Part shown: positions 33,012 to 41,103 of the stretch, one piece after another | Numbering within the stretch: the first letter of the stretch is position 1 | How the letters are laid out: every line of letters starts with the position of its first letter | NCBI GenBank assembly: GCA_965219925.1 | Contig: OZ244795.1 | Coordinates: forward strand, 248,001 to 312,000 | Length of the DNA: 64,000 nt | Direction of reading: 5' to 3' | Source: Bin87 sp965219925 | GTDB taxonomy: Bacteria > Chloroflexota > Dehalococcoidia > Lucifugimonadales > UBA3495 | Made by a program: the position numbers and the translations under genes | The notes under the pieces: generated by a model | Told to the model about the DNA's origin: nothing | Databases searched by the model: none | The model's input: only the letters and a program-made list of their open reading frames with translations

Positions 33012-34607
33012 ATGGGCAGCAAGCAGGCAGTAGCAGATGTTTTGGTAATCGGGGCCGGCGCGTCCGGCGCGGCGTTCACCTGGAGCCTTACGCAGGCGGG
33101 GGTAAAGGTCGTTTGCCTGGAGCAGGGCGGTTGGGTTCCACAGAACGCGTTCCCGGTGAGCGACCCCCAGGCTCAGCTGCATTGGCAGACTGACTTCCAT
33201 CCAAATCCCAACTTCCGCGGGCTGCCCGAAGATTACCCAGTTAACGAGGATGACACTCCCATCGCTCCGTATATGTACAACGCGGTGGGTGGCAGCACGA
33301 TTCACTGGGGTTCTCACTTCCCCCGCTTCCATCCTTCCGACTTCCGCCTGAAGTCGCTGGACGGTGTGGCCGATGACTGGCCGATGGACTACTTTGAACT
33401 GGAACCCTACTACGATCTCAATGACCGTATGCACGGCGTGAGCGGTTTGCAGGGCGACCCGGCGTATCCGCCAAAACCGGTGCGACCCACGCCTCCCCTC
33501 CCAATCGGACGAGGTGGTGAATTGCTGGGGCAGGCGTTCAATAAGTTGGGGTGGCACTGGTGGTCATCGGACAACGCGGTGCACTCCGCTGCTTGGGATG
33601 GTCGACAACCCGACGTCGGTGAATACCTGCGTTCTCCTTCGGGAAGCGACATCATCTTCTGGCCGCAAGCCCTGAAACAGGGTGCCCGCCTGGTCACCCA
33701 CGCGCGTGTCCGCGAGATTCTGGTGGACGCATCCGGGCGAGCCACCGGCGCTTCGTACTACGATCGCAACGGTGCCCTGCAGGCGCAATACGCCAACGTG
33801 GTAGTGCTGGCGTGCAACGGCATCGGCACGTCGCGGTTGCTGCTCAACTCCCGCAGCGCTCTGTTCCCTGATGGTCTGGCCAACAGTAGCGGACAGGTGG
33901 GCCGCAACCTGATGCACCATCCGTGTGGATATGTTCTGGGGCTGTTTGACGAGGATCTGGGATCCGACGAGGGCCCTCGAGGTTCGTCGATGCTAAGCCA
34001 GGAATTCTACGAAACCGACGTGCGGCGCGGGTTCGTGCGGGGGTACGATATGCAGGTTTCCAACGTCGGCGGGGCTCCCCTCCAGATCGCCCTGGGCGGA
34101 CTGGTTGGCGAGACCGTGGCGTGGGGCGACGCGCACCATCGCGATTTCGCGGAACGCTTCCACCGCCAGATGGGCATCGTGGTTATGACCGAAGACCTGC
34201 CAGAGCAACACAACCGGGTTACGCTGGACCCTCAATTGACCGACAGCCACGGCATCCCCGCTCCCAAGATAGATTACACGGTCAGCGATAATACGTGGGC
34301 CATTCTTGACCACGGCATCGCTCGCGCAACCGAGGCGCTGGAAGCCGCCGGCGCCAAGCGCGTCATAGCGTCAAAGCTGCGCCGCAACGCCGGTTGGCAC
34401 CTGCTGGGAACTGCGCGGATGGGCTCCGACCCGGATACGTCGGTGGTCGACCGGTGGGGTCGGGCCCACGATGTGCCCAACCTGTTCATCATCGACGGGA
34501 GCATTTTCACCACGGGAGCCTGCATAAATCCGACAACGACCATTCAGGCGCTGGCGCTGCGGACTGCCGACTACCTGTCCGGTGAGGGATCGTCCGCTAT
34601 CTCCTAA
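33012..34607 (+). CDS. GMC-family FAD-dependent oxidoreductase
   Basis: 531 aa from ATG 33012 (CAGGAGC upstream). The FAD-binding Rossmann motif is VADVLVIGAGASGAAFTWSL. YNAVGGSTIHWGSHFPRF is the usual GMC signature, and VVLACNGIGTSRLLLNS is the second one. The C-terminal GMC domain has RRNAGWHLLGTARMGSDPDT with a catalytic His, and DGSIFTTGACINPTTTIQAL. It most resembles the gluconate/sorbose dehydrogenase-like branch, which oxidises alcohol groups of sugars or related compounds. No small subunit or cytochrome gene adjoins. The substrate is unknown. Confidence 0.88.
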   Translation: MGSKQAVADVLVIGAGASGAAFTWSLTQAGVKVVCLEQGGWVPQNAFPVSDPQAQLHWQTDFHPNPNFRGLPEDYPVNEDDTPIAPYMYNAVGGSTIHWGSHFPRFHPSDFRLKSLDGVADDWPMDYFELEPYYDLNDRMHGVSGLQGDPAYPPKPVRPTPPLPIGRGGELLGQAFNKLGWHWWSSDNAVHSAAWDGRQPDVGEYLRSPSGSDIIFWPQALKQGARLVTHARVREILVDASGRATGASYYDRNGALQAQYANVVVLACNGIGTSRLLLNSRSALFPDGLANSSGQVGRNLMHHPCGYVLGLFDEDLGSDEGPRGSSMLSQEFYETDVRRGFVRGYDMQVSNVGGAPLQIALGGLVGETVAWGDAHHRDFAERFHRQMGIVVMTEDLPEQHNRVTLDPQLTDSHGIPAPKIDYTVSDNTWAILDHGIARATEALEAAGAKRVIASKLRRNAGWHLLGTARMGSDPDTSVVDRWGRAHDVPNLFIIDGSIFTTGACINPTTTIQALALRTADYLSGEGSSAIS

Positions 34608-34748
34608 CGCGGTGAAACACGCCACCGGGGCTGACCGAGGGCGGTCCTTGCTACCGGCCAATGCTAGGCGGAGAGCAATCGCTGATTCGAGGGTGAATCT
34701 CGCGGAAATGCGACTAATCACCGAACCTCACGCGTACCCACTTTAATC

Positions 34749-34891
34749 TGTCATTGCGAGGAGCACCTGCTCATCCCGAGCTTGTCGAGGGACGTGGCAA
34801 TCTCGATGAGGCTGAACATACGTCGACGAACCGCTGTTGCTACGGCGACGAGATTGCCAACCCCCGCATCGAGTACGGGGTCGCAATGACA
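34749..34891. repeat. Dispersed repeat A, full copy
   Basis: Begins TGTCATTGCGAGGAGC and ends GCAATGACA, with inner blocks GACGTGGCAATCTCG and CGGCGACGAGATTGCC. It lies directly upstream of the broken acetyltransferase gene. Confidence 0.85.
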
Positions 34892-34905
34892 AAGTGGGTA
34901 CGCAA

Positions 34906-35215
34906 GTGATCACCGAACGCCTCCGGCTGCGGGAGTTTGCTTCAGACGACTGGCCGGATGTGCTGGCCTACCAGGAGGACCCGCGTTACCTCCGTCGAGG
35001 CGGCGGGGGCGATGGTAGATTTTGGGTTCCGGGAATTGGGTCTGCACCGCATTTCCGCGTGGTGCATTGCCGAAAACACTGCATCCGCCCGCGTACTGGA
35101 ACGGCTGGGTTTCCGCCAGGAGGGACGCCTGCGTCAGAACCAATACTTCAAGGGCCAATGGTGGGATACAATGTTATACGCCATACTGGCGGAAGAGTGG
35201 AAAATGTCGCCGTGA
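34906..35215 (+). pseudogene. GNAT acetyltransferase, internally deleted
   Basis: GTG 34906 opens VITERLRLREFASDDWPDVL then AYQEDPRYLRR, the start of a RimJ/RimL-type acetyltransferase. The frame then shifts, and the second half follows: MVDFGFRELGLHRISAWCIA, NTASARVLERLGFRQEGRLR and WDTMLYAILAEEW. An intact enzyme is about 180 aa. Here only ~103 codons remain, so roughly 70 residues between the first helix and beta-4 are missing. Confidence 0.7.
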
Positions 35216-35270
35216 GATCGTCCGGTGAGCCACTTTTGCTGGATTGCTACACTACCTAATCGGAGGGTTT

Positions 35271-35651
35271 ATGCCTAAGGTTGTCCACTTTGAGTTGCCT
35301 TTTGATGATGCCGCACGCGCCAACAAGTTCTACGCCGACGTATTCGGCTGGGAATCCAGCAAATTTGAAGGCGGGCCGGAGGATTATTACCTGCAGCAGA
35401 CCGGTGGCGACGACGAACCATACGGGATCGGCGGGGCGTTGATCGAACGGGCCGCGGCCCTGAACCGGGGCGGCACACTCGTCGTTTTGGGTGTGGACGA
35501 CCTGGACGCTTACATCGGCAAAGTAACCGCCGCCGGGTGCGAAATAGTCACTCCCCGCACTCCCATACCGGGCGTTGGGTACTTTGCCAACTTCCGGGAC
35601 ACCGAGGGCAATGTGGTGGGCATGTTCCAGGACGATAACGGCGCGACGTGA
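35271..35651 (+). CDS. VOC-family (glyoxalase-like) protein
   Basis: 126 aa from ATG 35271 with CGGAGGG upstream. MPKVVHFELPFDDAARANKF and YADVFGW begin the first beta-alpha-beta-beta-beta module. GVDDLDAYIGKVTAAGCEIV and GVGYFANFRDTEGNVVGMFQ make the second. VOC proteins bind a divalent metal and act on small molecules; the substrate is unknown. Its stop overlaps the next gene's alternative GTG start by four bases, so it heads a tightly packed operon. Confidence 0.85.
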   Translation: MPKVVHFELPFDDAARANKFYADVFGWESSKFEGGPEDYYLQQTGGDDEPYGIGGALIERAAALNRGGTLVVLGVDDLDAYIGKVTAAGCEIVTPRTPIPGVGYFANFRDTEGNVVGMFQDDNGAT

Positions 35652-35656
35652 GCCTG

Positions 35657-35956
35657 ATGACCGCCCGCATCGACATACCCTCCGCAGAGATCGCCGAGTT
35701 CTGCCGCCGCAATCACATTCGGCGGCTGGCCTTGTTCGGCTCCGTCATTCGCGACGATTTCACGCCGCAAAGCGACGTGGACGTACTGGTGGAGTTTGAG
35801 CCGGAGCATATACCAGGTCTCGCCTTCTTTAGTATGCAGCGAGAACTTACAGAAATGCTAGGCCGGCAGACCGACTTGAACACGGCCGGCTTCTTGAGTC
35901 CTTACTTTCGACAGGAAGTTCTGGATGAAGCAGAGGACGTATATGTCGCGTCGTGA
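35657..35956 (+). CDS. MntA-type nucleotidyltransferase antitoxin
   Basis: 99 aa from ATG 35657; a GTG at 35648 would overlap the VOC stop. LALFGSVIRDDFTPQSDVDV then LVEFEP is the minimal nucleotidyltransferase motif (GSx10DxD). In MNT-HEPN pairs this antitoxin AMPylates the HEPN toxin. The HEPN gene follows with a 14-bp overlap. Confidence 0.85.
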   Translation: MTARIDIPSAEIAEFCRRNHIRRLALFGSVIRDDFTPQSDVDVLVEFEPEHIPGLAFFSMQRELTEMLGRQTDLNTAGFLSPYFRQEVLDEAEDVYVAS

Positions 35957-36308
35957 TCCGTTGGTGGCAATCCACCATATGCTTGACCATGCCAATGACG
36001 GCATTGAGCTGGCTCAAAACTATTCTCGAACGGATTTGGATTTAGACCGTATGTTTAATCTGGCGATGCGCAAAGTGATTGAGATTATCGGTGAAGCGGC
36101 CCGGCGAGTGCCTGATGATTTTCGCTCTCTATACCCCGAAGTACCCTGGCAGGGAACTGCGGATATGCGAAATCGCTTGGTGCACGGTTATGACGTAGTT
36201 GACCTTGATATTGTATGGGGCATCATTAAGGATGAACTCCCACCACTCGCTGCACAACTAACAATCATCCTCTCGGAACAGGGGGCTAACCAAAATGGGC
36301 CGCGTTGA
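35943..36308 (+). CDS. HEPN toxin (DUF86 family)
   Basis: 121 aa from ATG 35943; an upstream in-frame ATG at 35925 is possible. The fold is helical, and the motif MRNRLVHGYDVVDLDIVWGI holds the R-x4-H-x-Y RNase site of HepT toxins. MRKVIEIIGEAARRVPDDF is the conserved dimer helix. It forms a toxin-antitoxin pair with the preceding MNT gene. It overlaps the following SDR gene by 14 bp, so toxin, antitoxin and metabolic genes share one transcript. Confidence 0.85.
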   Translation: MSRRDPLVAIHHMLDHANDGIELAQNYSRTDLDLDRMFNLAMRKVIEIIGEAARRVPDDFRSLYPEVPWQGTADMRNRLVHGYDVVDLDIVWGIIKDELPPLAAQLTIILSEQGANQNGPR

Positions 36309-37071
36309 TGGAAAGGTAGTTTTGATAAGCGGGGGCGCTCGCGGTATGGGCGCAGAAGAGGTGGGCCTGTTTGCCCGGGAAGGCGCAAAGGTGGTATTCG
36401 GCGACATCCTGGACGACCTGGGCCGACAGGTGGAAGAGGAACAACGGGCCGCCGGCCACGACTGCGCCTACGTCCACCTGGACGTTACCAGTGAGTCTGA
36501 CTGGCAGGCGATTGTGGCGCTGGCGGAAGCGCGATACGGACGGCTGGATGCGCTGGTGAACAACGCTGGCATAAGTATCTCGGTCGGCGGGGGAGCCGGC
36601 AACATCGCGCTGGAAGACACCAGCGAAGCCGACTGGGATCGCGTAATGGACGTCAACTCCAAGGGCGTTTTCCTGGGTACCAAAACGGCGATCCCCGCGA
36701 TGCGCCGGGCCGGCGGCGGGGCCATCGTGAATATCTCGTCAATCGCCGGCATGACGGGAGCATGGTCTCGCTCGCACCCCTACACTGCTTCCAAAGGAGC
36801 GGTACGTCTGTTCACCAAGGCGACCGCCATTCAGTATGCCGCCGAGGGTATCCGGGCCAACTCGGTGCATCCTGGCCGCATAATTACCCCCATGAGTTCG
36901 GCAACCTACGACGACCCTGAAGTGGCGGCCCAGCGGCTGGCGCTGATACCACTGGGTCGCCGGGCACATCCCATTGAGGTAGCCTACGGGGTATTGTATC
37001 TTGCCTCCGACGAGGCATCGTTCGTAACTGGAGCCGAATTGGTTATCGACGGGGGCTGCATTGCCCAGTAG
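36295..37071 (+). CDS. SDR-family oxidoreductase
   Basis: 258 aa. The classical SDR features are present: GKVVLISGGARGMGAEEVGL (cofactor loop), LDALVNNAGISISVGG (NNAG), IVNISSIAGMTG (Ser) and YTASKGAVRLF (Tyr-x3-Lys). The C-terminal VTGAELVIDGGCIAQ is typical. Asp after the second strand (VVFGDILDD) suggests NAD preference. It is closely related to the SDRs at 42160 and 43689. The substrate is unknown. Confidence 0.88.
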   Translation: MGRVDGKVVLISGGARGMGAEEVGLFAREGAKVVFGDILDDLGRQVEEEQRAAGHDCAYVHLDVTSESDWQAIVALAEARYGRLDALVNNAGISISVGGGAGNIALEDTSEADWDRVMDVNSKGVFLGTKTAIPAMRRAGGGAIVNISSIAGMTGAWSRSHPYTASKGAVRLFTKATAIQYAAEGIRANSVHPGRIITPMSSATYDDPEVAAQRLALIPLGRRAHPIEVAYGVLYLASDEASFVTGAELVIDGGCIAQ

Positions 37072-37139
37072 TATAATCCGGTATCAAGTATCCGACATAA
37101 CGATCACTTGTAACCTGAAGCACCGACAAGGAGGAAACT

Positions 37140-38087
37140 ATGCCTGACACCTATGGCCAAGGCGATTTTCAGTACACGTTCGTTGACAACTGGCTCAAGA
37201 TACCCGACGGGATGCGGCTTCTGGAGTGCCCCGGGGTCGCCGTTGACGGTGAAGACCGGGTATTCATCCTGACCCGTGGCGAGCACCCGATCATGGTGTT
37301 TGACAAGGATGGCAACTTCCTGCGCACGTTTGGGGAAGGCCATTTCAGCGATAACCGCACGCACGGCCTCTACTACAGCGCAGCCGACGATTCCCTGCTG
37401 ATCGCCGACGATGGAATCCATACCATCCAGAAGTTCAGCGTAACCGGCGAGAAGCTGATGGAAATCGGCGAGAAGAACCATCCCGCCCCCCGCTGGAGTG
37501 GCCAGCCGTTCAACCGGCCCACCTCGGCGGCCATCCGCCCCAGCAACGGCGACATCTACATCTCTGACGGCTATGGCAACTCGCGGATTCACGTGTACAC
37601 GGCTGAGGGAGGGTACAAATTCTCCTGGGGCGAACCGGGGATAGATGCCGGACAATTCATTCGTCCTCACAACATCGCGTTTGACGAAGACGAGCGGGTC
37701 TATGTTGTTGACCGCGAGTGCCACCGCATCCAGCTGTTCGACACCGAAGGCAACTACCTGACCATGTGGAGCAACATCCACCGACCCGACGCCATGGTTT
37801 ATTGGAACGGCCACATCTACGTGGGCGAACTCAACGGCATGGGCGGCGTCGATGACGCGCCGGGTCTGGGCCATCGCGTCACCGTGTACGACCGGGACGG
37901 AAACCGCGTCTGCGTATTCGGTTCGCCGGACGAGGGTGAAGGGGCCGGAGAGTTTATCGCTCCCCACGGCATCGCCGTCGATAGCACCGGAGCAATCTAC
38001 GTGTCCGAGGTGTCGTACACCATTCGGGGCAGCCACATGGACCCGCCGCGGGAACTCCGCAGCTTCTCCAAATATACGCGCGCATAA
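37140..38087 (+). CDS. NHL-repeat beta-propeller protein
   Basis: 315 aa from ATG 37140 with AAGGAGGAAACT upstream. Several NHL repeats occur: CPGVAVDGEDRVFILTRGEH, NGDIYISDGYGNSRIHVYTA, PHNIAFDEDERVYVVDRECH, RIQLFDTEGNYLTMWS and PHGIAVDSTGAIYVSEVSY. The set resembles peptidyl-alpha-hydroxyglycine lyase-like propellers. No signal peptide is present, so it is probably cytoplasmic. Function unknown; the gene lies just before the UGSC pair. Confidence 0.8.
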   Translation: MPDTYGQGDFQYTFVDNWLKIPDGMRLLECPGVAVDGEDRVFILTRGEHPIMVFDKDGNFLRTFGEGHFSDNRTHGLYYSAADDSLLIADDGIHTIQKFSVTGEKLMEIGEKNHPAPRWSGQPFNRPTSAAIRPSNGDIYISDGYGNSRIHVYTAEGGYKFSWGEPGIDAGQFIRPHNIAFDEDERVYVVDRECHRIQLFDTEGNYLTMWSNIHRPDAMVYWNGHIYVGELNGMGGVDDAPGLGHRVTVYDRDGNRVCVFGSPDEGEGAGEFIAPHGIAVDSTGAIYVSEVSYTIRGSHMDPPRELRSFSKYTRA

Positions 38088-38154
38088 CCCGACACCTACT
38101 GACTACCCACATACTCCGCTCCCGGTCGCCCAATCGCTGACCGGGAGCGGAAGT

Positions 38155-39240
38155 GTGTCAATAGAGGCGACCGAATTGACGACATTCAGTGAAACAACCG
38201 CCGCCAGTTGGGATGATATTTTCGGCGCGGTGGAGCGGTGCTACGAGCTGGGCTGGACCGACGGACTGCCCGTGATACCGCCTACGGCCGAACGGGTGGC
38301 GGAATTTATCGGCTACGCCGGGCGCGCCCCGGATGACGTGGTGGGCGAACTGCCGGAACGCCGTCGGATCATCACCGTAGAAAAAGCAGCGGCGAATGCG
38401 GTGATGGCGGGTTGTTTACCCGAGTATTTTCCCGTGGTTCTCACCGCCGCCGAAGCAATGCTCGATCCGGTTTTTAACCTGGTTGGCCCGTCATCCAGTA
38501 TGGGCGGCGCAGCGGTATTGTGCATCGTCAACGGGCCGATAGTGCAGCAAATCGGGCTCAACAGCCGTAACAACCTGTTCGGCCCCGGGAATCGGGCCAA
38601 CGGTACCATCGGGCGGGCGGTGCGGTTGATACTGATGAATGCCTGCGCCGCGATTCCCGGCCTGTTCGACCGCAGCGTGATTGGCCATCCGGGCAAGTAT
38701 ACGTACTGCATCGCCGAGGCCGAGAGCGAAACCCATTGGACGCCCCTGCATGTCGACCGGGGTTTCAATGCGTCGGACAGTACGGTTACGGTGTTCGCCG
38801 GGGAAAGTCCCCGCCAGACCCGCTCCGTAGGCCGGCCCGAAGCCATCCTGTACGCCCTGGCCGACGCGGCCTCGTCGCTGGGCACTTCGATGTCCACCTC
38901 TGGGTCGGTGGGCGACCTGTCGGTTGGCATCAGGCAAGGCCAGATCGTGGTTACCTTCGCCGGCAACAGCAGGTTGTGGCAGAACTGGACCAAAGCGGAC
39001 ATTCGAGCGTACCTGCACGCCAACATCCAGCGATCCGTAGCCGATCTCAAACGCGGTCAGGTGCTGCTCGGCGACGTGGAACCGGGCGACGAAGCAACGA
39101 TGATCTCACTGATCCCGGAGCCGGAGGACATTCTGGTGGTGTTCGCCGGCGGCGAGGAATCCAACATGTCGTCGGTGATACCCAGCTGGGGGCCGAAAGT
39201 AGGCTCAACCGCCGTAACCAAAGCCGTAAGGATGCCCTGA
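38155..39240 (+). CDS. Uncharacterised partner of the UGSC selenoprotein
   Basis: 361 aa from GTG 38155 (GGGAG upstream). It opens near WDDIFGAVERCYELGWTDGL and VIPPTAERVAEFI. The centre has EYFPVVLTAAEAMLDPVFNL, CIVNGPIVQQIGLNSRNNLF, GPGNRANGTIGRAVRLILMN and VIGHPGKYTYCIAEAESETH. I recall this family beside UGSC-motif genes. Its activity is unknown to me. Conserved Asn/Gly/His motifs suggest an enzyme. The UGSC gene follows after a 330-bp gap that contains repeats. Confidence 0.65.
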   Translation: MSIEATELTTFSETTAASWDDIFGAVERCYELGWTDGLPVIPPTAERVAEFIGYAGRAPDDVVGELPERRRIITVEKAAANAVMAGCLPEYFPVVLTAAEAMLDPVFNLVGPSSSMGGAAVLCIVNGPIVQQIGLNSRNNLFGPGNRANGTIGRAVRLILMNACAAIPGLFDRSVIGHPGKYTYCIAEAESETHWTPLHVDRGFNASDSTVTVFAGESPRQTRSVGRPEAILYALADAASSLGTSMSTSGSVGDLSVGIRQGQIVVTFAGNSRLWQNWTKADIRAYLHANIQRSVADLKRGQVLLGDVEPGDEATMISLIPEPEDILVVFAGGEESNMSSVIPSWGPKVGSTAVTKAVRMP

Positions 39241-39253
39241 CATCTTCCGCCGT

Positions 39254-39345
39254 ACCAAAACCCCTTTCCTCTGGTGGGAGAGGGTGAGGGTAGGGGGCGT
39301 TCTCCTCGAAATGTTCACCCTCTCCCATCAAGGGAGAGGGGGCGC
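39254..39345. repeat. GGGAGAGG-type dispersed repeat
   Basis: Inverted blocks of CCTCTCCC / GGGAGAGG. Other copies of this short family lie at about 42915-42956, 47058-47096, 47222-47263, 52444-52490, 52765-52800, 53578-53618, 54999-55056 and 55419-55531, all between genes of the right half. Confidence 0.8.
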
Positions 39346-39365
39346 AGTCTCGCGCGTATCCACTT

Positions 39366-39474
39366 TGTCATTGCGAGCGTAGCGTGGCAATCTCGTCGCC
39401 GTAGCAGCGGCGGTTCGCCGACGTGTGTTCAACCTCATCGAGATTGCCACGTCGCTATGCTCCTCGCAATGACA
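39366..39474. repeat. Dispersed repeat A copy
   Basis: TGTCATTGCGAGCGTAGC ... TCCTCGCAATGACA, with inner GGCAATCTCGTCGCCGTAGC. Confidence 0.85.
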
Positions 39475-39567
39475 AAGTGGGTACGCGTGGAGGCGCTCCG
39501 TCTCTGGCAATCTCGCACCCAACCTGATATAACAACCCGAAAGACCCATGCCTGTGGAGGGGTGAAC

Positions 39568-40104
39568 ATGGCAACTCAGAACTATACCCTGGTCAATCCG
39601 ACCACCGAGCCCATCATCGCGCCGTTTGATGGCGCACCGCGTCTGCCCTCGCTGGCCGGGACCCGATTGGGTTTGATTGACGATAGCAAGCGCAATGCTG
39701 ACGTTCTGCTGGAAGAGCTGGCTGAAGTGCTGCGGAACCGTTACGAAATCCGCGAGGTGCGCTGGCTCCGCAAGCCCAGTGCATCCCGGCCCGCCGACCC
39801 GCAGGAATTGCAGGAACTGGTGGCCAACGTCGATTCGGTGGTGGTGGCCATTGGCGATTGAGGAAGTTGCAGTGCGTGCAGTGTGCACGACGGAATTCAT
39901 GTTGAGAAGGCCGGCCTCCCATCCGCCACGATTTGCACCGACCGGTTCATCCCAACTGCCAACGCCATGGCCAGAATGTGGGGAGCGGAAGATTACCCCA
40001 CCATTTTCACGGCGCATCCCATCGAGAACCTGGATCGGCCCTCCCTCCGGGAACGGGCCGAGGGACTCGCATCAGAGGTGGTGGCCATTATCACCGGCGG
40101 CTAA
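39568..40104 (+). CDS. UGSC-motif selenoprotein (Sec encoded by in-frame TGA)
   Basis: 178 aa if the TGA at 39859-39861 is read as selenocysteine (residue 98). ATG 39568 has GGAGGGG upstream. Before the TGA the frame reads RLGLIDDSKRNADVLLEELA ... VVVAIGD. After it comes GSCSACSVHDGIHVEKAGLP then SATICTDRFIPTANAMARMW, with no stop until 40102. U-G-S-C followed by ...HDGxxxEKxGxPxxxxxT is the UGSC family, where U is Sec or Cys. A small hairpin (CGTGCA-GTG-TGCACG, 39875-39889) lies 13 nt after the TGA, as expected for a bacterial SECIS element. A redox role is inferred from the family. Confidence 0.85.
39875..39889 (+). promoter_or_regulatory. Candidate bacterial SECIS hairpin
   Basis: A 6-bp stem CGTGCA/TGCACG with a G-first loop GTG lies within the coding sequence. 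The loop starts 19 nt after the TGA, inside the range known for bacterial SECIS elements read by SelB. Confidence 0.55.
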
Positions 40105-40130
40105 CACTCCGGCATTGCCGTGGTAGTGCA

Positions 40131-40152
40131 GGGGCGGGTTCAAACCCGCCCC
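40131..40152 (+). terminator. Hairpin after the UGSC gene
   Basis: GGGGCGGGTT and its reverse complement are separated by two bases and followed by a short AT-rich stretch. It lies 26 bp after the UGSC stop. Confidence 0.6.
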
Positions 40153-40179
40153 TCAATTAATTTACCGCAACAATTCACC

Positions 40180-40290
40180 GTGTTATCGGACGATTTCGAC
40201 ACCATCACGAAGAACGTGGAAACGGCAACGCAAGATATAGCCGAGTTGGCCGACGACATGGCCGACATAGCCGGAAGGTCGGTCAATTAG
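40180..40290 (+). CDS. Possible 36-aa peptide or gene remnant
   Basis: From GTG 40180 the frame reads MLSDDFDTITKNVETATQDI then AELADDMADIAGRSVN. This is an acidic helix of the kind found in coiled coils of signalling proteins. There is no ribosome binding site, so it may be a leftover C-terminus. Confidence 0.25.
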   Translation: MLSDDFDTITKNVETATQDIAELADDMADIAGRSVN

Positions 40291-40347
40291 TCCGGAGCGG
40301 CGAGCGAATCTCCGGCGGACGCCAGGCCCGGCAACTGAAGCCGCCGG

Positions 40348-40569
40348 TTAACCTCCAGCCCCGGCCTCGGCGTCGCGCATGTCCGGCGGAAGCAGGTTGG
40401 GGATGCCCTCGGCGATGGGATAGCGCTCGTCGCATTCGGAGCAGGTAAGCGTGCCGGTGAGCACTTCGCCCGCGTCGGGGGCGTCATCCGGGGCAACGGA
40501 GTCGCCGTGCAGCGTCAACGGCCCCTTGCACACCGGGCACGCGATAATGTCGAGCAAGTCAATTTTCAT
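40348..40569 (-). CDS. Trm112-family zinc-ribbon protein
   Basis: 73 aa from ATG 40569 (GGAG upstream). MKIDLLDIIACPVCKGPLTL, then GTLTCSECDERYPIAEGIPN and LLPPDMR, is the Trm112/YcaR pattern (CPxC ... CxxC ... YPI..GIPxLL). Small proteins of this family act as partners of methyltransferases; the partner here is unknown. It lies 19 bp after the stop of the membrane-protein gene, so the two are co-transcribed. Confidence 0.85.
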   Translation of the reverse strand: MKIDLLDIIACPVCKGPLTLHGDSVAPDDAPDAGEVLTGTLTCSECDERYPIAEGIPNLLPPDMRDAEAGAGG

Positions 40570-40588
40570 AGATTCTCCACAGTCATTG

Positions 40589-41086
40589 TTATCCGACCAG
40601 GCCCAGTTCGAACAACCAGTCCAGCACGTCAGCCAATCCAATCACGATAACACCCACCGCCGTCAGAGCGACCGGGCTGGTCAGGATGGCCCCAGCCCGC
40701 CGCAACAGGCTCGGGGAGCGCACTGAGCCGTCATCGGCGGGAGGGCTGCGTCGGCGTCGGCGGGGCAGCAGCCAGGCGATGGCGAATGCGTACATCGCCA
40801 GGGCGATTTTAGCAACCAGAACCGCCGTGTACCCGATGCTGGCGGCGTCTGACGTAAGCCGGCTTACAGACAGCACCGCGCCGGTGACAATCAACACACC
40901 GATGGCGGTGGCCACGATGGGACGAAACTCGGCAGCCAACGCTCGACCAAGCAGGGCGCCTGATCTTGATGAACTCAAAGCCGGCCGAGCCGCGAACAGC
41001 AAAAACAGACTCCCACCGATCCAGGTAACGGCGGCCAGCGCGTGGGCCCACCGAATGACCAGCAGGATGATATCCAGGACGGGCAT
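40589..41086 (-). CDS. CopD-like membrane protein
   Basis: 165 aa with four predicted membrane helices: IILLVIRWAHALAAVTWIGG, RPIVATAIGVLIVTGAVLSV, YTAVLVAKIALAMYAFAIAW and LTAVGVIVIGLADVLDWLF. The first helix with its WxHxxxxxxWxGG pattern is that of CopD/DUF2269-type proteins, where the His may bind metal or haem. A basic loop (PRRRRRSPPADDG) separates helices 3 and 4. It lies between the TlpA-like and Trm112-like genes. Confidence 0.65.
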   Translation of the reverse strand: MPVLDIILLVIRWAHALAAVTWIGGSLFLLFAARPALSSSRSGALLGRALAAEFRPIVATAIGVLIVTGAVLSVSRLTSDAASIGYTAVLVAKIALAMYAFAIAWLLPRRRRRSPPADDGSVRSPSLLRRAGAILTSPVALTAVGVIVIGLADVLDWLFELGLVG

Positions 41087-41103
41087 GGCAAACGTGGCCT
41101 GTT

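Noticed and set aside
37104..38036. A 310-aa minus-strand frame opposite the NHL-repeat gene
   Set aside because: Antisense shadow of a clearly coding propeller gene with a perfect ribosome binding site on the plus strand.
39859..39861. Nonsense mutation reading of the TGA in the UGSC gene
   Set aside because: The TGA sits exactly at the Sec position of the family motif and the frame stays conserved afterwards, so recoding is the better reading.
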